NCBI GenBank assembly: GCA_963709665.1
Contig: CAVPWU010000004.1
Coordinates: forward strand, 62,001-126,000
From: DASZIT01 sp963709665
Lineage (GTDB): Bacteria > Actinomycetota > Acidimicrobiia > Acidimicrobiales > RAAP-2
Direction: 5' to 3'
Length of the DNA: 64,000 nucleotides
Shown: positions 8,859 to 15,555 of the stretch, one piece after another
Numbering within the stretch: position 1 is the stretch's first letter
Layout: every line of letters starts with the position of its first letter
The notes under the pieces: generated by a model
Databases searched by the model: none
Told to the model about the DNA's origin: nothing
The model's input: only the letters and a program-made list of their open reading frames with translations
Translations under genes and position numbers: made by a program

Positions 8859-9798
8859 TCCCGGTCAGTCCGATGAAGACATCCTCCAGGGTCACCTCGC
8901 CCCGGGCGGCCGCCCGGACCAGGGGATCGTCCCGGTGCCGGGCGATGAGGTCGGCCGGCGTGTCGATGGCCAACACCCGACCGTGGTCGATGATGGCCAC
9001 CCGGTCACACACCGCCTGCGCCTCCTCCATCGAGTGGGTGGTCAACAGGATGCTTCCCCCTTCGGCCCGGATCCGTTCGATGCGGGTCCACAGGTGCCGT
9101 CGCGACTGGGGGTCCAGGCCGGTGGTGGGCTCGTCGAGGAGCAGCAGGGTGGGATCGTGGATCACCGCCACGAACAGCGACAGCCGCTGTTGCTGGCCCC
9201 CCGAGATCTGCTTGGTGGTCCGGTCCAGCTCACGGCCGAGGCCGACCTCGGAGAGCGCCCGTTCGAGCTCCTCGTCGCTGACGGTCACTCCGTAGAGGCC
9301 GGCGTAGAGGCGGGCCACCTGTCGGACGGTCAGCTCGGACTGGAACCCGGTCGACTGCAGCTGCACACCCATCCGGGCCTTGGCCAGAGCCGGCTGACGG
9401 ACGATGTCGATCCCGTCGAGCAGCACGGCGCCGGAGCGCGGTCGGCGCAATCCTTCGATGGCGCTCAGGGTGGTGGTCTTGCCGGCCCCGTTCGGGCCCA
9501 GGAGCCCGAAGATCTCGCTGGAGCGGATGTCGAAGCTGACCCCGTCGACCGCCACCTTCGGTCCGTAGACCACCGTGAGGTCCTGGACCTGGAGGAGCAC
9601 GGTGTGGCTGTCGGCGACGGGCCTGTCCACCGGCCGAAGGGCATCGACCGCCGGGGGGCCGGGCAAGGGAGTCGGAGGGCTCCCGGTTCGACGGCGGTTC
9701 CGTCGCACAACCCCGATGCCCACCCGGATCACCAACAGCGCTCCCAGGAGGATCCAGATGGTGGAGTGGGCGCCCACCGTGGCAGGGCCCCCGGTCAT
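8842..9798 (-). CDS. ABC transporter ATP-binding protein with N-terminal membrane anchor
   Basis: The protein is 318 residues from the ATG at 9798, which overlaps the MarR stop by 4 bp (ATGA). A hydrophobic helix (IWILLGALLVIRVGIGVV) near residues 12-30 precedes a linker and the ATPase domain. That domain has Walker A GPNGAGKTTT, signature ISGGQQQRLS, Walker B LLLLDEPTTGLDP and the H-loop LTTHSMEEA. It belongs to the DrrA/CcmA-like exporter class. An N-terminal membrane helix is unusual, since these subunits are normally soluble. It pairs with the downstream permease. Confidence 0.9.
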   Translation of the reverse strand: MTGGPATVGAHSTIWILLGALLVIRVGIGVVRRNRRRTGSPPTPLPGPPAVDALRPVDRPVADSHTVLLQVQDLTVVYGPKVAVDGVSFDIRSSEIFGLLGPNGAGKTTTLSAIEGLRRPRSGAVLLDGIDIVRQPALAKARMGVQLQSTGFQSELTVRQVARLYAGLYGVTVSDEELERALSEVGLGRELDRTTKQISGGQQQRLSLFVAVIHDPTLLLLDEPTTGLDPQSRRHLWTRIERIRAEGGSILLTTHSMEEAQAVCDRVAIIDHGRVLAIDTPADLIARHRDDPLVRAAARGEVTLEDVFIGLTGSEIRD

Positions 9799-10238
9799 GA
9801 CACCGCCCGGCTGACCGGTGGCTCGGCCGACGGCTCGAGTCGCTCGGCCAGCAGATCCAGGGCGGCCATCACCTCGGCCAGCTCGGTGGCGGTGGGAGTG
9901 CCGAGCGCCCGCGCGATGGCGCCGTCCGCCGTGGAGAGGACCCGGCTGCGAGCCCGCTTGACGGCCTCCGGCACTATCCACACCAGGGTGCGACGCCGAT
10001 CGCGGGGGTCGACCTCTGTCCGCACGGCGCCGTACTCGCGCAGCTGGGTGACGGAGGTCGACACGTGGCTCTGCGGGTAGCCGGTCCGGGCAGTGATCTC
10101 GCTGATGGAGCTGCCGGGATTGGCGCCGATGTCGATCAGCACCAGGCGGACGCTGCTGTTGAGGCCCTGTCCGGGTAGCCCTTCCTCGGCCAGCGCCATC
10201 AGTCGGCGGCCCAGGAGGAACAGGTCGGTGGAGTTCAT
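9795..10238 (-). CDS. MarR-family regulator of the ABC operon
   Basis: This 147-residue winged-helix protein has a helix-turn-helix SSISEITARTGYPQSHVSTS and a wing with EVDPRDRRRTLVWI, the D-x-R-D-R-R hallmark of MarR. It is the first gene of a three-gene operon; its stop overlaps the ATPase start. A dyad (CATCAG-ATA-CTGATG) lies 15 bp upstream of its start, suggesting autorepression of the whole operon and release by an exported compound. That regulatory scheme is inferred from family behaviour. Confidence 0.86.
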   Translation of the reverse strand: MNSTDLFLLGRRLMALAEEGLPGQGLNSSVRLVLIDIGANPGSSISEITARTGYPQSHVSTSVTQLREYGAVRTEVDPRDRRRTLVWIVPEAVKRARSRVLSTADGAIARALGTPTATELAEVMAALDLLAERLEPSAEPPVSRAVS

Positions 10239-10252
10239 ATCAGAAAAAGATA

Positions 10253-10267
10253 CATCAGATACTGATG
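10253..10267. promoter_or_regulatory. MarR operator dyad
   Basis: CATCAG (10253-10258) and CTGATG (10262-10267) form a perfect inverted repeat around ATA. It lies 15 bp upstream of the MarR start in a short AT-rich island. Size and symmetry match MarR sites. The remaining sequence to 10599 shows no convincing gene. Confidence 0.65.
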
Positions 10268-10599
10268 GAAATGCTACCTAACCCGCCTCCCGTCGGACAT
10301 CCCGGCGGACCAGCAGGAGCGCCCGATCAGACCGCAGTTGACGCCATCAGCGCCCGGACCGACTCGGAAGTCTCGAAAAAATCTGAAGTTGACGACGGTT
10401 GCCATCCCATGGTTATTGCCCGTAGACGTAGTCCGCTTGAATGGGTGCGGGCCACACCTCTGGTTCCGGCCACGAGTTCCGGCCTACTCCCCGGCTGCAC
10501 GTTCCGATGATCTGAGAGATCGGGTAGCGGGTCACCCCGGGCCGACGTTGCCGGTCGGGACGTCCGAGGGTCGAGGCAAACCAGGGCTTGGCGCATCAG

Positions 10600-10616
10600 T
10601 ACTACGAGTGGTAGTA
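10600..10616. promoter_or_regulatory. TACTAC-N5-GTAGTA dyad, candidate BlaI/CopY-type operator
   Basis: TACTAC (10600-10605) and GTAGTA (10611-10616) form a perfect inverted repeat around GAGTG, 30 bp upstream of the start at 10646. BlaI, MecI and CopY repressors bind TAC-containing dyads. A BlaI/CopY-family gene lies 2 kb downstream in the same locus. The pairing of repressor and site is inference. Confidence 0.55.
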
Positions 10617-10645
10617 ATGCTGCCCGAGACGGAAGGTCGGTGCCG

Positions 10646-11656
10646 ATGGCGATTGCCGATGCGGTTTCGAGTGAGGTGCCCACACCTGGGACCGACGTCG
10701 TCGGGGACCGGGGAATCGTCCGCCCGAGGAATCTCCAACGCACGTTCCAACTCCTGTTGGCCACCGTCTGGCTCTTGGACGCCGTGCTGCAGCTGCAGCC
10801 CTTCATGTTCACCCGGGGATCCAATGGGTTCAGTGGGATGATCAACGGGCTGGCCGGGGGCAATCCGGGTTGGATCGCCCACACCATCACCTGGAACGGC
10901 TCGATCATCGGCCACCAGCCGATCCTGACCAACACCGCGTTCGTCATCATCCAGTTCCTCATCGCCTTCGGGATCACCTGGAGGCGGTCGGTGAAGCCGG
11001 CGCTCGCACTCTCGATCGTCTGGGCCCTCGGCGTCTGGTGGTTCGGTGAGGCCGCCGGACAGGTCTTCCGAGGCGGGGCCACCCCGTTCGGCGGCGGCCC
11101 GGGTGGCGTGCTCTTCTACGCCGTCCTGGCCGTCCTGCTGTGGCCGAGCGAGGGTTCGGACCTGCCCTTCGTGGCGGCCCGCACGGTCGGTGTCACTGCC
11201 GCCCGTTGGATCTGGGTCGCCGTCTGGGGGGTGCTGGCGGTTCTGGCGTTGGTGGGGTCGGGTCGCTCCCCTCAGGCGCTGCACGATCTGGTGGCCGGTC
11301 TGGACAGCGGGCAGCCCGGGTGGCTCGGGCACGTGGACCGGATCTCCGAGGCCTTCTTCCTGCAACACGGAACGACGGCCGCCGTCCTGCTGGCCCTCCT
11401 GTGCGTGGTGGTGGCAGCCGGGGTGTTCCTCCCCACCCAGATCCGTCAGGTGACCCTTGTCGTCGCCATGGCGGTCTTCGCGGTGATCTGGGTGGCGGTG
11501 CAGAACTTCGGCGGGATCCTGGCCGGGGGCGCCACCGACCCGAACTCCGGGCTGTTGGTCATCGTGCTCACCCTCATCTACTGGCCGCTGCCCGAAAATC
11601 GCTCGAGAGTGATGACCACGGCCGCCGACCTCGCGTCCGCGCCTCAGGAGGATTGA
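10646..11656 (+). CDS. Multi-TM membrane protein, paralogue of the Sco-fusion N-terminus
   Basis: This 336-residue protein has about eight hydrophobic helices. I chose the ATG at 10646 because GGAAGG lies 9 bp upstream; a GTG at 10640 is too close to it. Shared signatures with the membrane half of the protein at 13105-14943 are W-L-L-D-A-x-LQLQ near the first helix, a WWFGEAAGQVF/VWVFGEALGGIL motif in the fourth, and (T)DPNS before the last helix. These mark them as paralogues of one actinobacterial family whose function I do not know. It is likely cotranscribed with the DUF5134 gene 6 bp downstream. It lies behind the TACTAC dyad. Confidence 0.8.
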   Translation: MAIADAVSSEVPTPGTDVVGDRGIVRPRNLQRTFQLLLATVWLLDAVLQLQPFMFTRGSNGFSGMINGLAGGNPGWIAHTITWNGSIIGHQPILTNTAFVIIQFLIAFGITWRRSVKPALALSIVWALGVWWFGEAAGQVFRGGATPFGGGPGGVLFYAVLAVLLWPSEGSDLPFVAARTVGVTAARWIWVAVWGVLAVLALVGSGRSPQALHDLVAGLDSGQPGWLGHVDRISEAFFLQHGTTAAVLLALLCVVVAAGVFLPTQIRQVTLVVAMAVFAVIWVAVQNFGGILAGGATDPNSGLLVIVLTLIYWPLPENRSRVMTTAADLASAPQED

Positions 11657-11662
11657 GCGGTG

Positions 11663-12328
11663 ATGGGACCCCCTGCGTGGCTGTACTACCTCTTCGGTGT
11701 GCTGATGCTGGCCGTGGCGGCCTACGGCGTGCTGCTCTTCGGGCTGTCACTGGCCTCGCGTCGGACCGCCGGTCGGGACGTCGACATCTCCCACACCTTG
11801 ATGGGGATCGCCATGGCCGGGATGTTCGTTCCGGCATGGAGCATCGGCGGGCGGGGCTTCTGGCAGCTGGTGTTCGCCGTCCTGATGGTCTGGTTCCTGG
11901 TCGGGAGCTTCCAGTCCGTGCAGCGATTCGGCCTGCACATACCCCATGCATTGATCCACGCCGCCATGAGCCTCGCCATGATCCTCATGTACGCATTCCC
12001 GATGCCGGCGGCGTCGAGTGGCATGTCGATGTCCGCCGCCGGCCCCCACCTGGACCCCGGACTCGGAGCACTGCTGGCCCTGCTGTTCTTCGGTTCGGCC
12101 ATCTTCACGTTGGCGTCCCCGATCAAGGGAGCCTCGCATCACGGCTCGCACCTGCAGGCCTACGCCATGAGCGGAGCCACTGATGGTGACGCCCGACTGG
12201 GCCCCCACGGCGGTGGGCCGAGCCCGGCGGGGACGGTCGAGGCCCTCGTCGCCCTGCCTTGGCTCGAAGATCTCAGCCACGTGGTGATGTGTGTCGGCAT
12301 GGGGTTCATGCTGATCCTGATGATCTGA
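11663..12328 (+). CDS. DUF5134-family membrane protein with repeated His/Met helix motifs
   Basis: This 221-residue protein has about six hydrophobic helices. Three of them carry the same pattern H-x2-M-x3-M-x2-M: H44/M47/M51/M54, H99/M102/M106/M109 and H206/M209/M213/M216. The i, i+3, i+7, i+10 spacing puts all four side chains on one helix face. A Met-rich loop (SGMSMS near 121) and a His cluster (ASHHGSH near 160) add soft-metal ligands. The assignment to DUF5134 is from memory. The ATG at 11663 follows AGGAGG. Copper or heme handling is inferred from these residues and the neighbours. Confidence 0.75.
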   Translation: MGPPAWLYYLFGVLMLAVAAYGVLLFGLSLASRRTAGRDVDISHTLMGIAMAGMFVPAWSIGGRGFWQLVFAVLMVWFLVGSFQSVQRFGLHIPHALIHAAMSLAMILMYAFPMPAASSGMSMSAAGPHLDPGLGALLALLFFGSAIFTLASPIKGASHHGSHLQAYAMSGATDGDARLGPHGGGPSPAGTVEALVALPWLEDLSHVVMCVGMGFMLILMI

Positions 12329-12351
12329 GCGGCGAAGGGTGCACCTCGACG

Positions 12352-12789
12352 CTAGGGAGCGGAGCCGGCCGCCTCGAGATCGGCTCCGCCGATCACCTGG
12401 CGCAGCGTCGCCACCTCGGCCGGGGTGAGCGATCTGGCGAATGTGGCCAACGCCGCATCGGGATCCGAGCCGACAGCCATGGCCTGGCGCATGAGGATCG
12501 CCGCGTGCGCCCCCGGCGAGCCGACCGGGGTGAAGCGGATCTTGCGCCCGTCCACCCGGCGATGGACCAGATCCTTGTGCACCAACCGATCGAGGACCGT
12601 GGCGACGGTGGTGTAGGCGTGGTCGGGAAGCTGGTCGGCCACCTCCCGACCGGTGACCTCCTGACCGCCCTGCAACCACAGGATCTCCATCACCCGACGC
12701 TCGAGGTCACCGAGGCGTGCGCTACCGCAATGGCAGTCGACGCAGGTGCACGGGTCGCACGAGCACATGGGGTTGGAGCAGCGGGTCAT
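12352..12789 (-). CDS. BlaI/MecI/CopY-family repressor with seven-cysteine N-terminal head
   Basis: The protein is 145 residues from the ATG at 12789. Residues 1-22 contain Cys at 4, 9, 11, 14, 16, 19 and 21 plus His20, in the pattern C-x4-C-x-C-x2-C-x-C-x2-C-x-C, like a miniature metallothionein. It is followed by a BlaI winged helix (LGDLERRVMEILWLQG, VTGREVADQL, TTVATVLDRLVHKDLV). Classical CopY has a C-terminal CxC pair; here the cysteines are N-terminal and more numerous. A metal-responsive repressor is the natural inference. A longer frame to 12867 exists, but the extension looks non-coding. It converges on the DUF5134 gene with 23 bp between. Confidence 0.88.
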   Translation of the reverse strand: MTRCSNPMCSCDPCTCVDCHCGSARLGDLERRVMEILWLQGGQEVTGREVADQLPDHAYTTVATVLDRLVHKDLVHRRVDGRKIRFTPVGSPGAHAAILMRQAMAVGSDPDAALATFARSLTPAEVATLRQVIGGADLEAAGSAP

Positions 12790-13104
12790 GGGAGCTGTCT
12801 CTGCATGCGCCCCCGATCCTACCGGCCGCCGGGAGTCGACCGTCGAGGCCCGGACGCCTTGGGCCACCGTTCATCGTTCACGGAGATCCCTGTCGGTCAG
12901 TCGCCGGCCCAGCAGCCCATGACCACCGTGGCCACCGTCTCGACCGACGTCCCCGACGCACCGATGCCGGCACCGAAGGACGGCGGGAGTCCCGAGGTGT
13001 CGACCGTGGGCACCCTGTCGTCGACGGGCCGCGTCACTCGACAGCTCCTCGACGGAGATGACCGTGTCGCCCTGGGGGAACTCGGGCCCCGAGGGATCGG
13101 TGGC
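12790..13104. other. 315-bp spacer between the Sco-fusion and BlaI genes
   Basis: No family-recognisable gene is seen. On the minus strand a 46-codon frame starts with a GTG preceded by GAGGAG near 13040 and ends near 12900. It has a hydrophobic C-terminus but no recognisable motif, so I leave it uncalled. The spacer could hold a separate promoter for the repressor gene. Confidence 0.4.
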
Positions 13105-14943
13105 TCACCGGCGCATCACTTGGGTGATCTGGGAAGCCAGCACGGCGGCGAACGACGAGTCGTCGGCCGACCCGACGCCGGGATCGGTATTCAGCACCCT
13201 GCGGTCGTTGCCGCGGGCGTCGATCACATAGGCGACGTCGGAGTGGTCGATCATGGCGCCCCCCGGGAAGTTGAGGACCGCGACCCCGTACTCGTTCCAC
13301 GTCGAGGTCAGCGCCGGCAGCGGGCCGGTCAGGAACAGCCAGTTCGACTGGTCCTGGAGGTCCTCCTGCCGATCGAAGGCGTTGATCACGATCTGGGAGT
13401 TGTACTCGGGGTTGGCGGCCACTGCCACGAACCGCACTTTGGAGGCCGATGCCCCGAGCATCTGGTTGGCCAGGCGGAACTCCTGGGCGATCACCGGGCA
13501 GTCGGAGGTGCAGACCGGGTCCAGGAAGGTGAGGGCCACGGTGTATCCCCGGAGTGAGGCCAGCGAGACCGGGCGTCCGTGCTGATCTTCCAAGTGGAAA
13601 TCGGGAGCCGGCCCCGAGACATCAGCGGGGGGCCCGTCCACGGCCTCGGAGAGGACGGTGTCGGAAGTGCTGCTGATCGACGCCGACACCATGGGTGCCG
13701 TTCCCACCACCACCACCAGGACCGCCGCCAGCGACAGTGCCAGCCGGCCGGTGTACCCGGTGTCGACCCGCTCCCAGGGCCGCCGGCGCGCCACGGGGAC
13801 GGCCGCTGTCGTCGGCACCTCCCCGGTGGCCGGGGCCCGGGCCAACGCCAGATAGCCGGATACCACCAGCAGGAGAAAGGGCACCATCGAGTTGGGGTCC
13901 GTGCCTACGCCGCCGAACCACCCGAGGTCCTCGATGAGGACCCAGTCGGCCAACCCCAGCACCACCAGCACCACCACGGCCGGGAACAGCAGCTGTCGAC
14001 GGCCGGAGACGAGTGCCAGACCGGTAAGGGTGAGGGCCACCACCACGACCAGGTTCACCCCCCACCCGTGGGCGATGTCGAAGCTCGCGAAGTTGGAGAC
14101 CGCCGACGCCAGCACGTGGGGTTGGGGGGTGCCGGCCATGTCCGTGACCATGCTTCCCAGGCTGCCGGGGTGAGCGGTGGTGCCACCCTGCCAGAACCCC
14201 CGGCCGGGCCAGGCCTGGAGGACCGCCACCCCGAGCAGGAAGACGCCACCGGTGGCGGTAACCAGGCGCCCCAACCGCTCCGCGATCCACGCCCGCTCGG
14301 GTAGGGCGATCAGCACTCCCGCCACCACGTAGAGGAGCGCGGCGCCGGGAAAGCCGAACAGCACGGTCTGGCCGGGAGCGAGGATGCCTCCGAGCGCCTC
14401 GCCGAACACCCAGACCACCATCCCCCAGCCGACCGACGCCAGTCCCGCCATCCGGGACCACCTCCCCCGGGGGGCGACCAGGAGGAAGAGCCCGATGCCC
14501 AACTGAATCCACACCGCCGACGCCGCGGCCGACGCCGGGTGGCGTGTCCAAGCGTCTGCCCCGAAGTTCACCAGGTGCACCACCCACCCGGGGGAGCCGG
14601 CGGCAGCCGGTTGCATCACCTGGCTGGGCAGGTCCGCCGGCATGTTCTGCTGCAACTGCAGGAGGCCGTCGACAATCCAGACGATGCCGAAGCCGATCCG
14701 CAGGACCCGGCGCGCCACCGGCTCGGGGCCGATCTCCGGTCGGGGCGGAGGGAACGGTTGGCCGGCGGCGATCGCCCGGCGGTACTGGAGCGTGCGGAAT
14801 CCGTTCCAACCCACGGCGATGATCACCACCATCACGAAGATGAGTCCGGCCTGCCGCACGAGCGCCGAGTGGAACGCCTGGACGATCAGGGAGTTCCCCG
14901 GACCGGACGGACCACCCATTCCGGTCATGGCGATCAGGGTCAC
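13105..14943 (-). CDS. Membrane protein fused to SCO1/SenC thioredoxin-like copper-binding domain
   Basis: The protein is 612 residues from a GTG at 14943 with AGAGGA upstream. Residues 1 to about 400 hold many hydrophobic helices and share W-I-V-D-G-x-LQLQ, VWVFGEALGG and TDPNS with the paralogue at 10646. After a further anchor helix comes a SCO/SenC domain (APDFHLEDQHG, LTFLDPVCTSDCPV) with Cys478-x3-Cys482 and His567 in MIDHSDVAYV. These are the three ligands that bind copper in Sco1. Sco proteins deliver copper to cytochrome oxidase CuA or act as thiol reductases. Covalent fusion to this membrane family is uncommon in my knowledge. The domain should face outside the cell. Confidence 0.87.
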   Translation of the reverse strand: MTLIAMTGMGGPSGPGNSLIVQAFHSALVRQAGLIFVMVVIIAVGWNGFRTLQYRRAIAAGQPFPPPRPEIGPEPVARRVLRIGFGIVWIVDGLLQLQQNMPADLPSQVMQPAAAGSPGWVVHLVNFGADAWTRHPASAAASAVWIQLGIGLFLLVAPRGRWSRMAGLASVGWGMVVWVFGEALGGILAPGQTVLFGFPGAALLYVVAGVLIALPERAWIAERLGRLVTATGGVFLLGVAVLQAWPGRGFWQGGTTAHPGSLGSMVTDMAGTPQPHVLASAVSNFASFDIAHGWGVNLVVVVALTLTGLALVSGRRQLLFPAVVVLVVLGLADWVLIEDLGWFGGVGTDPNSMVPFLLLVVSGYLALARAPATGEVPTTAAVPVARRRPWERVDTGYTGRLALSLAAVLVVVVGTAPMVSASISSTSDTVLSEAVDGPPADVSGPAPDFHLEDQHGRPVSLASLRGYTVALTFLDPVCTSDCPVIAQEFRLANQMLGASASKVRFVAVAANPEYNSQIVINAFDRQEDLQDQSNWLFLTGPLPALTSTWNEYGVAVLNFPGGAMIDHSDVAYVIDARGNDRRVLNTDPGVGSADDSSFAAVLASQITQVMRR

Positions 14944-15102
14944 GTCTGATCCTCTCGGGACTTCGGGGTCCGGCACATCAGTGGCGAACCTACCGGTCGA
15001 CGGGGGCCGCGGGCCAACGCCCTCCTCGAGGCAGTGGGGGCAGGCCGGAGCCCGAGGCTGATTGACCAGTGTCCGGGTCCCGAGGGATCTGAAGATTGCC
15101 CA

Positions 15103-15125
15103 TAATCTGACGGAAATTCAGATTA
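15103..15125. promoter_or_regulatory. TAATCTGA-N7-TCAGATTA operator-like dyad
   Basis: An exact 8-bp inverted repeat (15103-15110 and 15118-15125) sits between the divergent Sco-fusion and fibronectin-III genes. A third ATCTGA half-site lies at 15087-15092. It is immediately upstream of a possible promoter for the rightward gene. The cognate regulator is not identified. Confidence 0.55.
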
Positions 15126-15126
15126 A

Positions 15127-15154
15127 TTACGGCTCGTAGGAAATTCACTATAAG
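15127..15154 (+). promoter_or_regulatory. Candidate promoter for the fibronectin-III gene
   Basis: TTACGG (15127-15132) and TATAAG (15149-15154) are separated by 16 bp, a sigma70-like arrangement just downstream of the dyad. If used, the leader is about 390 nt. Judged by eye only. Confidence 0.35.
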
Positions 15155-15555
15155 TGCAAATAGGAGGCCTCATTGGCGGGCCATGGCGCTACGTTCCGCA
15201 CAGAGATGAACACGCACAGTGTGTTTCGTTAAGTTACTCACCGGTACCTGATTGATTAGACCTGGGTCGATCGTTAACGTGTGCCGAGTCACATCGGGTG
15301 GCCCCGCGACAACCAGGACTGGTGTATTGCGGGCGTGACTGTGTAATTCGGGGGTCGAGTTCAGAAACTCGTAACTGTATGTTGCAGTTCTATCTTGCTG
15401 TGCGACTGTCAAGAGTACGGGCGCAGTTCGGCGAATGGTGACATCAGAACATCTGGATTATCGGATCATCATGCTGAATTCGTTCGGGTGGGGCAGGCGA
15501 ACGGGGTGGGTAGGGGTGGTCTCAGGTCACGCACTGACCAAGGAGAACCCAACTG
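15155..15555 (+). promoter_or_regulatory. Long AT-richer leader with hairpins before the fibronectin-III gene
   Basis: About 400 bases without a convincing gene and clearly less GC-rich than the surroundings. Visible stems are CGAGTT (15356-15361) with AACTCG (15366-15371) around a CAGA tetraloop, and GGTCA (15525-15529) with TGACC (15535-15539). The second stem ends directly against the ribosome binding site AAGGAGA (15540-15546) of the ATG at 15556. This layout could regulate translation. I could not match a known riboswitch class. Confidence 0.4.

Noticed and set aside
12900..13050. 46-codon minus-strand frame with a GTG after GAGGAG between the Sco-fusion and BlaI genes
   Set aside because: Only a weak hydrophobic end and no conserved pattern; kept as a remark, not a gene.
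15170..15412. 80-codon minus-strand frame in the leader of the FN3 gene
   Set aside because: No recognisable motif, no good ribosome binding site, and the composition fits non-coding AT-richer sequence; more likely part of the leader.
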